NCBI RefSeq assembly: GCF_001509485.1
Contig: NZ_LLZI01000276.1
Span: 56,216-120,215, forward strand
Origin: Streptomyces sp. NRRL F-4489
GTDB lineage: Bacteria > Actinomycetota > Actinomycetes > Streptomycetales > Streptomycetaceae
Direction: 5' to 3'
DNA: 64,000 nt
This document shows positions 42,968 through 52,237 of this stretch, one piece after another. A model generated the notes under the pieces. It saw only the letters and a list, made by a program, of their open reading frames with translations. It made no database searches and was not told the origin of the DNA. Position 1 is the stretch's first letter. Each line of letters starts with the position of its first letter. The translations under genes were made by a program, and so were the position numbers.

Positions 42968-45745
42968 TCAGCGGCCCGTGCCGGCCGGGACCTCGTGGAC
43001 CGGCAGGCGGACCCGCGGGTCGTCCAGGCACTCCCCGGTACGCAGGTCGAACTCCTGCTTGTGCATGGGCGAGGCGACGACCGGCACCCCGTCCCGGCTG
43101 CCCATGATGCCGTCGGCGATCACGTCGGCGCCGGAGAACGGGTCGCGGTTCCCGACCGCGTACAGGGTGCCGTCGCGGTCCTTGAACAGCGCCGCCTCGG
43201 TCCCGTCCGGCAGCACCGCCGGGCGGCCCCGGCCGGTCTCCAGGAACGCCGGGGACCCGGCCGGCGGGGCGTCGTCGGGGCCGATCCGCCGGAAGCGGGC
43301 CAGCGCGGCCGGGTCCGCCAGGACGGCCCGCCACTCGTCGCGGTACGCCGCCACATGCCGGTCCATCTGGGCCTCCAGCTCGGCGCACAGGCCCAGCGCG
43401 TCATCGATCAGCACGGACTTCAGGTGGTCCGTGCCGCCCATCCGCTCGCACCACGGAGCGGTGCGTTCCAGCCGCTCGGCGGTGCGCAGGTAGTACATCA
43501 GGAACCGGTCGATCAGCCGGAACAGCTCCGCGGCGGACAGGTCGGAGGCGAGCAGATCGGCGTGGCGCGGGGTGGTCCCGCCGTTGCCGCACACGTAGAG
43601 GTTCCAGCCGCCGGCCGTGGCGATGACACCGATGTCCTTGCCCCGGGCCTCGGCGCACTCGCGCAGGCATCCGGAGACCCCGCCCTTGATCTTGTGCGGG
43701 GTGCGCAGGCCCCGGTAGCGCAGCTCCAGGTCGATGGCGAGCTGCACCGAGTCGCCCTGCCCGAAGCGGCAGTACCGCGCGCCCACGCAGGACTTCACGG
43801 TGCGCAGCGATTTGCCGTAGGCGTGTCCGGACTCGAATCCGGCGTCCACCAACCGCCGCCAGATGTCCGGGAGTTGCTCCTTGCGGGCGCCGAACAGATC
43901 GATGCGCTGCCCGCCGGTGATCTTGGTGTAGAGCCCGTGGTCGCGGGCCACCTCGGCGATCACCATGAGCTTCTCCGGGGTGATCTCACCGCCCGGGATG
44001 CGCGGCACCACCGAGTACGTGCCGTCCTTCTGGAGGTTGGCGAGGAAGAGGTCGTTGGAGTCCTGGAGGGCGGCCTGCTCGCCGTCGAGGATGTGGCCGA
44101 GGCCGAGTTCGGGCGCGAGCGAGCCGAGGGCGTTGGCGACCACCGGTTTGCAGACCGCGCAGCCCTCGCCGGTGCCGTACCGCTCCAGCAGTTCGGTGAA
44201 GGAGCGGATGCGCTCGGTCCGGATCGTCTCGAAGATCTCGGAGCGGGTCAGCGCGAAGTGCTCGCACAGACCGCGCCGCACCTCCGCGCCGGCGGCGGCC
44301 AGTTCCGCGTCGAGCAGGGTCTGCAGGGAGCCGGCGCAGCCGCCGCAGCCGGTGCCGGCCTTGGTGCACCGCTTGATACCGGCGAGGTCGGTGAGGCCGT
44401 GGTCGGCGATGGCGGCGCGCACGGCGCCCTTGGTGACGTTGTGGCAGGAGCAGATCACCGCGTCGTCCGGCAGCGCCTCCGCGCCCGGCGGCCGCGCGCC
44501 GGCCCCCGCGGCCGCTACGAGGTAGGACTCCGGCGCGGCCGGCAGGACCCGGTCCACCTGCGGTGTGAGCGAGCCGTACGCCGCGGTGTCGCCGACCAGG
44601 ACGCCGCCCAGCAGCTGCCCCTGCGGGCCGAGCAGCAGCTTCTTGTAGACGCCGGCGCGGGAGTCGGAGAAGACCACGCGGACCGCGTCGCCGTCCTCGT
44701 CGGCGAACGGCGCGCCGAACGACGCCACGTCGGCGCCCAGCAGTTTGAGCTTGGTGGCGGTGTCCGCGCCGGTGAAGACGGCGGTGCCGGAGCCCGCCAG
44801 GGCGTCGGCGGCCACCTCGGCCATCCGGTAGCCGGGGGCCACCAGCCCGTAGACCCGGCCGTCCGCGGTCCGCGCGCAGTCGCCGATGGCGTGGATGCGG
44901 GGATCGGCGGTGCGGCAGTGCTCGTCCACCACGATCCCGCCCCGGTCGCCCACCGCCAGCCCGGCTTCCCGGGCGAGCCGGTCCCGGGGCCGGACCCCGG
45001 CGGAGAAGACCACGACATCGGCCGCCAGGTGCCGGCCGTCGGACAGCCGCAGCCCCCGTACGGCCCCCTCGGCGCCGGTGTCCACGGCGCTCGCGCCGAC
45101 CCCGGTGTGCACGGCCACGCCCATCGACTCCACGGTGGCACGCAGCGCGGCCGCGCCGCCCTCGTCCACCTGGAGGGGCATCAGCCGGGGCGCGAACTCC
45201 ACGATGCCGGTGTCGAGTCCGAGCGTGCGCAGCGCGCCGGCGGCCTCCAGTCCCAGCAGCCCGCCGCCGATGACGACACCGGTGCGGGCTTTCGTGTCCC
45301 GGGTGTAGGCGGTGAGGTTCTCGACGTCCTCCAGGGTGCGGTAGGTGAAGCAGCCGGGGGCACCGGCGCCGTCGATCGGCGGGACGAAGGGGGCGGCGCC
45401 GGTGGCCAGGACGAGCGCGTCGTAGCCGAGGGCGGCGCCCGAGGCGGTGGCCACCAGCCGCCGCTCGCGGTCGATGCGGACGGCCGGATCGCCCAGCCGC
45501 AGGTCGATGCCGTGCCGGGTGAGGAAGCCGGGGTCGCAGACGGACAGCTCCTCGGCGGTCGTCCCGGCGAAGACGGAGGACAGGTGCACACGGTCGTAGG
45601 CGGGCCGCGGCTCCTCCGCGAGGACGGTGACCCGCCAGGCGTCCGCCGTCGCGCCCGGGCCCGCGAGGGCCCCGCGTGCGGCGAGCGCCTCCAGGAAGTG
45701 CTGGCCCACCATGCCGTGGCCGATGAGCAGCAGAGTGCGAGCCAT
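42968..45745 (-). CDS. nirB: NADH-dependent assimilatory/dissimilatory nitrite reductase, NirB-NirD fusion
   Basis: A 925-residue single chain. The N-terminal FAD/NAD reductase has LLIGHGMVGQHFLEAL and VIGGGLLGLEAAGAL. A BFD-like [2Fe-2S] region follows with CSCHNVTKG...CTKAGTGCGGC. The sulfite/nitrite-reductase core has siroheme-[4Fe-4S] ligands in CVGARYC and CLREC. From about residue 838 the sequence continues directly into a Rieske-like NirD fold (LPDGTEAALFKDRDGTLYAV...SPMHKQEFDLRTGECLD), which is normally a separate nirD gene. It reduces nitrite to ammonium. The ATG at 45745 has GGAG nine bases upstream. The divergent CbiX-like gene may supply siroheme. Confidence 0.93.
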   Translation of the reverse strand: MARTLLLIGHGMVGQHFLEALAARGALAGPGATADAWRVTVLAEEPRPAYDRVHLSSVFAGTTAEELSVCDPGFLTRHGIDLRLGDPAVRIDRERRLVATASGAALGYDALVLATGAAPFVPPIDGAGAPGCFTYRTLEDVENLTAYTRDTKARTGVVIGGGLLGLEAAGALRTLGLDTGIVEFAPRLMPLQVDEGGAAALRATVESMGVAVHTGVGASAVDTGAEGAVRGLRLSDGRHLAADVVVFSAGVRPRDRLAREAGLAVGDRGGIVVDEHCRTADPRIHAIGDCARTADGRVYGLVAPGYRMAEVAADALAGSGTAVFTGADTATKLKLLGADVASFGAPFADEDGDAVRVVFSDSRAGVYKKLLLGPQGQLLGGVLVGDTAAYGSLTPQVDRVLPAAPESYLVAAAGAGARPPGAEALPDDAVICSCHNVTKGAVRAAIADHGLTDLAGIKRCTKAGTGCGGCAGSLQTLLDAELAAAGAEVRRGLCEHFALTRSEIFETIRTERIRSFTELLERYGTGEGCAVCKPVVANALGSLAPELGLGHILDGEQAALQDSNDLFLANLQKDGTYSVVPRIPGGEITPEKLMVIAEVARDHGLYTKITGGQRIDLFGARKEQLPDIWRRLVDAGFESGHAYGKSLRTVKSCVGARYCRFGQGDSVQLAIDLELRYRGLRTPHKIKGGVSGCLRECAEARGKDIGVIATAGGWNLYVCGNGGTTPRHADLLASDLSAAELFRLIDRFLMYYLRTAERLERTAPWCERMGGTDHLKSVLIDDALGLCAELEAQMDRHVAAYRDEWRAVLADPAALARFRRIGPDDAPPAGSPAFLETGRGRPAVLPDGTEAALFKDRDGTLYAVGNRDPFSGADVIADGIMGSRDGVPVVASPMHKQEFDLRTGECLDDPRVRLPVHEVPAGTGR

Positions 45746-46084
45746 ACGGTCACGCTCCATCGTCGTCAAGGGTCGGGTGTGTCCCGTCCGACGCTAGGCG
45801 GCGCTCAGGGCCCCCGAGGGCGGCGGAACGGCCCCCGCGCGCAGGTCGTCCGGCCCTTTTCCCGGGTCCGGGGTCCGGCGCGAACGTACCGCCGGATCCA
45901 GGTCGGTTGGCGTTCCACCAGGGCCTCCCGGCGCCCTCCGCCGCCCGCCCGGGCTCCCTAGGCTCGGATACGCGGACGCCGCGCGACGCGCGCTCGGTCC
46001 CACCGGCGCGGCGTCCGCACTCCCACGCCGGCCGGGCAGGACCCCGTCCACCGGCCGGGAACGCCTCCGGAAGGAAGGACCGCC
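45746..46084. other. Divergent promoter region nirBD / chelatase
   Basis: A 339-base intergenic region between divergent genes. No gene and no convincing GlnR- or DevR-type dyad is visible. AAGGAAGGA before 46085 is the ribosome site of the chelatase gene. Confidence 0.4.
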
Positions 46085-46789
46085 ATGCAACCGCCGCTGG
46101 TCCTCGCCGTGCACGGCAGCACGGTACCCGCCGCGACCGCCACCCTCGACCGGCTCTGCGAGGAGGTTCGCCACGTCTGCGGGGTGCGCCCCGTGGTGGG
46201 CTACCTCAGCCACCAGGAACCGTCCGTGCCGCAGGCCCTGGACGCGGCGGGGCCGGGCGCGGTGGTCGTCCCCCTCCTCCTCGGCGACGGCTACCACCGG
46301 AACGTCGACCTCCCCGCCCTCGTCCGCGGCCGGGACTGCCTGCTCGCGCCCGGCCCCGGGGGCGACGAGGAGATCGCGCACGCCCTGCACGAACGCCTGC
46401 GGGAGGCGGAGCGCGGGGCCGGCGACCGGGCCGACGCGGTGGTGCTGGCCTCGGCGGGTTCCCGGCACCCCGGCGGCAACGACGGCGCCCTGACCGCGGC
46501 CCGCCGGCTGCACGTCCTGCTCGACGAGTGCCGCGGTCCGGTGCCGGTCCTGACGGCCTACTGCGCGAAGTCCCTGCCCACCGTGCCCGCGGCGGTACGG
46601 CGGTTGCACGGCGACGGCTACCGGCGGGTGGCGGTGGTCACCCATCTGCTGGCGCCCGGCCGGTTCACCCGCGCCCTCGGCCGCACCCGCGCCTGGGCGG
46701 TCACCGCCCCGCTGGCCGACCATCCGCGGGTGGCCCGCCTCGTCGCCCACCGCTGCGCCGAGGCGGTGCCGGTGGCGGCCGGCCGGTAA
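46085..46789 (+). CDS. Sirohydrochlorin ferrochelatase / CbiX-like protein
   Basis: A 234-residue protein with two CbiX-type halves. The first begins PLVLAVHGSTVPAAT with the metal-site His, and has VVVPLLLGDGYHRNVDLP; the second starts LASAGSRHPGGNDGAL and has VAVVTHLLAPGRFTRAL. Enzymes of this family insert Fe or Co into sirohydrochlorin. NirBD needs siroheme, so a ferrochelatase role is likely here. AAGGA precedes the ATG. It is divergent from nirBD and converges on the PucR gene. Confidence 0.85.
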   Translation: MQPPLVLAVHGSTVPAATATLDRLCEEVRHVCGVRPVVGYLSHQEPSVPQALDAAGPGAVVVPLLLGDGYHRNVDLPALVRGRDCLLAPGPGGDEEIAHALHERLREAERGAGDRADAVVLASAGSRHPGGNDGALTAARRLHVLLDECRGPVPVLTAYCAKSLPTVPAAVRRLHGDGYRRVAVVTHLLAPGRFTRALGRTRAWAVTAPLADHPRVARLVAHRCAEAVPVAAGR

Positions 46790-46819
46790 CTGACGATACG
46801 TCAGGCCGGTGCGGCCTCC

Positions 46820-48301
46820 TCACCCCGTGCCGCCCCCGCCGCGTTCGGCGTCCGCCTCGTCGTGGAAGAGCAGCCAGAGGCCGAAGGACGCGTCCGGGGC
46901 GTGCAGCGGCGCGCCGAGGAGCTGCTCGCAGCGGCGCAGCCGGTTGTTGAGGGTGTGGCGGTGCACGCCCAGGGCCGCGGCGGTGCGGTCGTTGCGGTAC
47001 TCCTCGCGGACCCAGGTGCGCAGCGTCGCCAGCAGGACATCGCCGCCGGGCGCCGCCTCCAGGGTCTCCAGCAGGCGCGCCCGCAGCAGCGCCACCCCGG
47101 CCAGGTCGATGGTCGCCGGCACCAGGTCGCGCCACTCCAGTTCGCCGTGGGTCACCAGGGGCACCTGCCGGCGGACGGCCTGGCGGGCGGCGGACCGGGC
47201 CTGCTCGTAGGCGACGCCCAGTTCGGAGCGGTGCTGGAGGGGGGCCAGGCCCGCGTGCACGGGGCGGGCGAGGTGGCCGGCCAGCCCGTCGACCAGGGTG
47301 CGGGCGTCCAGGAAGACCTCGGCGCGGGCCACCAGCAGCATCCCCTCGGGGACCTCGCACGGCGTCACCCAGCGCCCCAGGCCCCAGCACTCCTCCAGCG
47401 CCGCGCCGAGCAGCACGGGCGAGGCGCCGGTGAGCACCAGCATCGCGTACGGGCCCGCCTGCGGGAGCCGGAACTCCTCGACGACCTTGCTCCACACACT
47501 GCTCCGCAGCGCGTGGCCGGCCAGCAGCCGTATCCCCGCCTGCAGCATGAGCAGTTCGTGCGGGGCGGGCGGACGGCGCCGGTTGAAGTGGTCGGCGAGT
47601 TCGGCCGCGGCGCGGTCCAGGCGCTCCAGCCGGGCCGCGTCCAGGGGGCGGCCGGTCACCAGCAGCACCGCCCGGACACCGCCGCCGACGGCGATGGACC
47701 GCACCCGGACCCGCGCGCCGCCGCAGTCCACCACCGCGCGGAACATCGGATCGTGGCCGGCGGCGGGCGGCAGCTCCTCGCGCAGCCGGCCGAGCAGCGG
47801 ACCGTCCGCGTCGGGGTGCCCGGCCAGGGGCCGCAGCCCGGCGTCGAGGACGTGGACGTGCGCGTCGAGTTCGGTGGCCAGCGCGCGGGCCCAGGCGCCC
47901 AGGTCCGGGACGGTCGGCCGGGCGCGGCGCAGCGCGGCGCGGATCTCGGCCGCCGGGTCCTGGCCGTGCGCCGGGAGCCAGCGCACCACCGGCACCTCGT
48001 ACTGCTCGGCCAGGGCGAGGAAGCCGATGGGGACGGCCTGGGCGGCGTCGGCCACCTGGACGACCGCGAGCGGTACGTGGCGCAGGCGGGCGATCAGGGC
48101 GCGCTGGGCGTCCCGGCCGGCCGGGATGGCCGCGGCGTCCAGGGTCACGGCGTGTCCGGCCGGCGGCGGGTCCGGCTCCGTCAGGGCGCGGCCGCGCAGG
48201 TCGGTCAGGCCGGTCACCCGCCGTTCCACACCCCAGGCGCCGACCAGCAGCCGGGCCTGCGGGGAGAGATTCGCCAGTAATTGCACTGTCTGTACCGCCA
48301 T
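46820..48301 (-). CDS. PucR-family transcriptional regulator
   Basis: A 493-residue regulator. The N-terminal purine-catabolism-type domain begins VQLLANLSPQARLLVGAWG, a GGDEF-like central domain follows, and the C-terminal HTH is EYRNDRTAAALGVHRHTLNNRLRRCEQLLG. PucR-type proteins govern purine, amino-acid or amide catabolism. It is divergent from an MFS transporter and a YtcJ-like amidohydrolase, and is the natural candidate to control them. The ATG at 48301 has only a G-rich run upstream, so a start up to 48361 is possible. Confidence 0.85.
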   Translation of the reverse strand: MAVQTVQLLANLSPQARLLVGAWGVERRVTGLTDLRGRALTEPDPPPAGHAVTLDAAAIPAGRDAQRALIARLRHVPLAVVQVADAAQAVPIGFLALAEQYEVPVVRWLPAHGQDPAAEIRAALRRARPTVPDLGAWARALATELDAHVHVLDAGLRPLAGHPDADGPLLGRLREELPPAAGHDPMFRAVVDCGGARVRVRSIAVGGGVRAVLLVTGRPLDAARLERLDRAAAELADHFNRRRPPAPHELLMLQAGIRLLAGHALRSSVWSKVVEEFRLPQAGPYAMLVLTGASPVLLGAALEECWGLGRWVTPCEVPEGMLLVARAEVFLDARTLVDGLAGHLARPVHAGLAPLQHRSELGVAYEQARSAARQAVRRQVPLVTHGELEWRDLVPATIDLAGVALLRARLLETLEAAPGGDVLLATLRTWVREEYRNDRTAAALGVHRHTLNNRLRRCEQLLGAPLHAPDASFGLWLLFHDEADAERGGGGTG

Positions 48302-48701
48302 GCCCCCATTATTTCGGCCGGTGCGCGTGCCGCGGCGCTGCCGCCCGGTGACCGGAATCACCCCGGGTCTTCGGTCCCGTCGGCTCCGGGACGTCCGGCA
48401 TCACCCCAGGGCGGGCCATCGGTCCTGGACGCGTGGCCACCGGCGGCCGTCCGGGGCGGTGCGGCACCGCCTCCGGTGCGGACCGCGGGCGGCGGCCGCT
48501 GGCCGCGTGGCCACCGGTGCCCGGCACCGCCCCGGCGCACCGCCGGCACCGGTCCGCGGGGCGGGACTTTCGCCGGGAATTCCGCCGTCCCGGGCGGCCC
48601 AGGCTGGAGGCGCACCACACGAGCACTCCGCCGGCCCGGGGGAACGCCGCCCACCTCGCGGCACCGGGAACGGGCGGACCCCGTAGAGGAGATGACCGAC
48701 A
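48302..48701. other. Intergenic region between PucR and MFS genes
   Basis: No gene is supported in these 400 bases between two divergent genes. An AT-richer patch at 48270-48315 (ATTTCGGCC region) may hold the pucR promoter. I found no clear dyad. Confidence 0.4.
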
Positions 48702-50285
48702 ATGCCTGGTCCCGCGGTTTCCACCGACCCACCGGTGCCGCAGAACTGGTCGCCCCGGATGCTGCGCAATCCGCGGCGGCGGGAGGCGGCCCTGCTGGGA
48801 GTCAGCGCGGTCTCCACGATCCAGATGGTCGACCCGAGCCTGAATTCCACCGCCCTGCCGCGGGCCGCCGAGGGCCTGGCCATGAGCTCCGGAACGATGA
48901 CGCTGGCGGCCAGTATCGCCACGCTGCTGCTGGCGGCCTCGATGCTGGGCACCGGGTCCCTGGGCGACCTGCGCGGACGCCGCAAGGTCCTGCTGGCCGG
49001 AGCCCTCGCCGCGGTCGTCGGCTGCCTGGTGACCGCCCTGGCCGGCAACGGCGCGGTTTTCCTCATCGGACGGATCGTCACCGGTATCGGGACGGCGGCG
49101 GCCTTCGGTATGAGTCTGGCGATCATCCCCCTGCTGTTCCACCCGCGTGAGCTGCCCCGGGCGTTCGGGATCTGGCTCGGCGTGCAGGGCATCATGATCG
49201 TGGTCGCCTGTATCGGCGGTGGTCTGCTGGTCACGCACTTCAGCTGGCGGATCGGCTACCTCGTCATCCCGGTGATCGGCCTGATCGCCACCGCCTGGGC
49301 GTATCTGACGGTGCCGGACAGCCGGGCCGAGAAGGCGCGCCGCTTCGACACGGTCGGGGTGCTGCTCGCGGCCCTGGCGCTGATCTGCCTGATCGAAGGG
49401 TTCAGCCAGGTCGGTGCGCACGGCTGGCTGTCGCCGGTCACGCTGGGGCTGATGGCGGCCGCGGTGGTGCTGTTCGGCCTGTTCGCCGCCTGGGAGCGGC
49501 GGGTGGACGAACCGGCCTTCCCGATGGAGCTGTTCACCTCCCGCCCGTTCGTCGCGGCGATCGTGGTCGGGGTGGTCTTCAACCTCGGCAACGCGGCGGT
49601 GACCATGCAGTACCCGCTGATGGTCCAGCAGACGCTCGGCAAGTCGGCCTTCGTCTCCTCGATCGTGATCGCGATGTTCGGCGCGGGCTCGATCGGCGGC
49701 GCGTTCGGGGCCGGGGCCTTCCAGACCCGGCGGGGCATCAGCGACCGGGCGATGTTCGTCAGCGGTCTGGGCATCATCGCGGTCGGCCTGCTGGCCATGG
49801 CCTTCACCACCGAACACACCCCGCTGTGGCTGTTCCTGGCGACCTCCGCGGTGATCGGCTTCGGCGTCACCTGGGCGCAGAACCCCCAGTCCGCGGTGAT
49901 GATGCGGTCCGCGCCGTCCTCGATGGTCGGGTCCGTGGGCGCGGTGAAGCCCGCGGTCGGCCAGATGGGCATGGGGCTCGGACTGGGCGGTCTCATCCCG
50001 GTGGTCAACTCCTTCACCGCCGCCTCCTCCGGTACGCCGCAGCACGCCGCCGCCCGCGGCTTCGGACTCGGCATGCTGCTGGTCGCCGTCTTCCTCGCGG
50101 TCGCCGCGCTGGTCGTCTGGCGGATGATGCGGCCCCGGCGGGACGACGGCCCCGCCACGGTCCCGAACCGGGCCGCCACCGAAGCGGCCGAAGCGGCTGA
50201 AAAGGCCGAAGAGGCCGAACCGGCCCAGGCAGCCGAACCGGCCCAGGCGGCCCAGGCGGCCGCACGCACCGACGAACCGGCCTGA
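48702..50285 (+). CDS. MFS transporter, DHA2-type (14 helices)
   Basis: A 527-residue membrane protein with about 14 hydrophobic segments. The DHA2 pattern is visible: LGVSAVSTIQMVDPSLNSTALPRAAEGL in the first helix, GSLGDLRGRRKVLLAG in loop 2-3, and the long LGVQGIMIVVACIGGGLL in helix 5. These proteins export drugs or small organic molecules. The C-terminus carries an EAAEAAEKAEE / PAQAAEPAQAAQAA tail of no clear role. It is 89 bases before the amidohydrolase gene, probably cotranscribed. Confidence 0.85.
   Translation: MPGPAVSTDPPVPQNWSPRMLRNPRRREAALLGVSAVSTIQMVDPSLNSTALPRAAEGLAMSSGTMTLAASIATLLLAASMLGTGSLGDLRGRRKVLLAGALAAVVGCLVTALAGNGAVFLIGRIVTGIGTAAAFGMSLAIIPLLFHPRELPRAFGIWLGVQGIMIVVACIGGGLLVTHFSWRIGYLVIPVIGLIATAWAYLTVPDSRAEKARRFDTVGVLLAALALICLIEGFSQVGAHGWLSPVTLGLMAAAVVLFGLFAAWERRVDEPAFPMELFTSRPFVAAIVVGVVFNLGNAAVTMQYPLMVQQTLGKSAFVSSIVIAMFGAGSIGGAFGAGAFQTRRGISDRAMFVSGLGIIAVGLLAMAFTTEHTPLWLFLATSAVIGFGVTWAQNPQSAVMMRSAPSSMVGSVGAVKPAVGQMGMGLGLGGLIPVVNSFTAASSGTPQHAAARGFGLGMLLVAVFLAVAALVVWRMMRPRRDDGPATVPNRAATEAAEAAEKAEEAEPAQAAEPAQAAQAAARTDEPA
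50178..50262 (+). repeat. Short Ala-Glu/Ala-Gln repeats at the MFS C-terminus
   Basis: Repeated units such as GAAGCGGCC, GAAGCGGCT and CCGGCCCAGGCG encode a charged-to-polar alanine-rich tail. The array is in frame and may vary in length. Confidence 0.6.
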
Positions 50286-50374
50286 CCCCAGGCGCGCCCG
50301 GCTCCCCCGGCCGCCTCCCCCTTCCCCCACCCGCACCCACGTGCACCCACCTGCACCACCCAAGGAGGGCCCCC

Positions 50375-52030
50375 ATGAGCACCACCACCCCCGCGATAGA
50401 GCCCGCCGGCCAGGCACCCGAGCGGATCTTCGTCAACGCCAACCTGATCACCGTCGATCCGTCCCGGCCCCGGGCCGAGGCGCTCGCGGTGAGCGGCGGC
50501 CGCATCACCGCCCTCGGCGACAGCGACGAGATCCGCGCCCTGGCCGGCCCGGAGACCGAGATCGTCGACCTCGGCGGCCGTACCGCGCTGCCGGGCTTCA
50601 TCGAGGCGCACGGCCACCCGACCGTCAGCATGACCACCGACGGCCCCGACGTGGTGGACATCCGCCCGATGACCTGCCCCACCGCCGAGTCCGTGCGCGA
50701 ACGGATCAAGGAGACCATCGCCGCCGCCGAACCGGGTGTGCCGCTGGCCTTCGTGGGCTGGGACACCCTGCTCCAGGAAGGTCTGGAGGAGCCCACCCGC
50801 GCCTGGCTGGACGAGCTGGCGCCCGCCAACCCGGTGGCGATCCTCCAGAACTCCGCGCACATGTCCTGGGGCAACTCCCTTGCCATCAAGGCGATCGGGC
50901 TCACCCGCGACACCCCGGACCCGGCCGGCTGCCACTTCGAGCGCGACGCCCACGGCGAGCCCACCGGCAAGGCGGTCGAGGCCCCGGCCTCCCTGATGAT
51001 GATCGGCGCCCCGCTGAACCCGCCCGCCGACCGCGCCCCCGCGCTGCTCGCCGACGAGCACCGGCTGCTGGCCGCCCGCGGCCTGACCACCTGCGGAGAC
51101 CTCGGCCTCAAGGGCGACATACGGGAGGTCTGCGCCGAGTTCGCCCGGAGCCCGCAGGCCCGGGTCCGGGTGCGGGCCTACGAGATGTCCAACGCGGAGC
51201 TGCACACGGACGCCGTCCCCGGCCAGGGCGACGCCATGTTCCGCCAGATCGGCATCAAGATGTGGGCCGACGGCAGCCCGTGGATCGGCAACATCGCCAC
51301 CAGCTTCCCGTACCTCACCAACGACCGCACCGCCGCCCTCGGCCTGGGCCCCGACCACCGCGGCTGCGCCAACTACACCGCGGAGCAGGCCCGCGCGATC
51401 GCCGAGGCGTACCTGCCGCGCGGCTGGCAGCTGGCCTGCCACGTCCACGGCGACGTGGCGGTGGACATGATGCTCGACGTCTTCGAGGAGGTCCTGGCCG
51501 AGCACGGCCGCCCGGACCACCGCACCCGCTTCGAGCACTGCGGCACCATGACCCGCGAGCAGTACCGGCGGGCCGCGAAGCTGGGCATCACCTGCAGCCT
51601 CTTCGTGGACCACATCTACTACTGGGGCGACGTCCTGGTGGAGAGCCTGTTCGGTGAACGTGCCGAGGACTGGGCCAACGCCCGGGCCGCCCTGGACGCC
51701 GGCATCCGGATCTCGTTCCACAACGACTCGCCGGTCACCCCCGTGGAGCCGCTGCGCAACATCCAGGTCGCGGTCACCCGCCGCACCCGCTCCGGCGCCC
51801 GCGTCCTGGGCCCGCACAACCGCGTCACCCTCGACGAGGCGATCCGCGCCGAGACCATCGACTCCGCCTGGCAGCTCCAGAGCGAACACGAGGTCGGCTC
51901 CCTCGAAGTGGGCAAGCACGCCGACCTGGTGGTCCTGAGCGACGACCCGTACGCGGTGGACCCGGACACCATCGGCGACCTCCAGGTGCTCGCCACCTAC
52001 CTGGACGGCCGCCCCACCTACACCGCCTGA
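50375..52030 (+). CDS. YtcJ-like metal-dependent amidohydrolase
   Basis: A 551-residue amidohydrolase_3-family protein. The metal-binding HxH is in FIEAHGHPTV, later His residues in LACHVHGDVAVDMML and RFEHCGTM, and the catalytic Asp in SFHNDSPVTP. The beta-sandwich subdomain begins with RIFVNANLITVDP and closes with VGKHADLVVLSDDPY. These enzymes hydrolyse amides, formamides or carbamates of unknown natural substrates. AAGGAGGG precedes the ATG. With the MFS transporter and PucR regulator it forms a likely uptake/export-and-hydrolysis unit. Confidence 0.88.
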   Translation: MSTTTPAIEPAGQAPERIFVNANLITVDPSRPRAEALAVSGGRITALGDSDEIRALAGPETEIVDLGGRTALPGFIEAHGHPTVSMTTDGPDVVDIRPMTCPTAESVRERIKETIAAAEPGVPLAFVGWDTLLQEGLEEPTRAWLDELAPANPVAILQNSAHMSWGNSLAIKAIGLTRDTPDPAGCHFERDAHGEPTGKAVEAPASLMMIGAPLNPPADRAPALLADEHRLLAARGLTTCGDLGLKGDIREVCAEFARSPQARVRVRAYEMSNAELHTDAVPGQGDAMFRQIGIKMWADGSPWIGNIATSFPYLTNDRTAALGLGPDHRGCANYTAEQARAIAEAYLPRGWQLACHVHGDVAVDMMLDVFEEVLAEHGRPDHRTRFEHCGTMTREQYRRAAKLGITCSLFVDHIYYWGDVLVESLFGERAEDWANARAALDAGIRISFHNDSPVTPVEPLRNIQVAVTRRTRSGARVLGPHNRVTLDEAIRAETIDSAWQLQSEHEVGSLEVGKHADLVVLSDDPYAVDPDTIGDLQVLATYLDGRPTYTA

Positions 52031-52053
52031 CACCCGGGCACCGCCCCTCCTGC

Positions 52054-52101
52054 CCCGCGGCCCCGCGACCCGGCACCGGCCGGCGTCGGCGGGGCCGCGG
52101 G
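52054..52101 (+). terminator. Hairpin after the amidohydrolase gene
   Basis: CCCGCGGCCCCGC (52054-52066) pairs perfectly with GCGGGGCCGCGGG (52089-52101) across a 22-base loop, 24 bases after the stop codon. It is a probable terminator of the MFS-amidohydrolase unit. Confidence 0.6.
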
Positions 52102-52237
52102 CGCCGGGGCGTGGGCGGGGCCGGGACGGGACCTTGGTCCCGCCGGTAGGTGACGTTCACCGGGCTGAGCACATCCCCCGCCCTGCCAAGATCGCCATGA
52201 AGGTGACGAAAACCCACCGAAAGGAACGTGCCCCCAC

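Noticed and set aside
42392..45961. 1189-residue frame antisense to nirBD.
   Set aside because: Composition-driven shadow without recognisable domains; nirBD is certain on the other strand.
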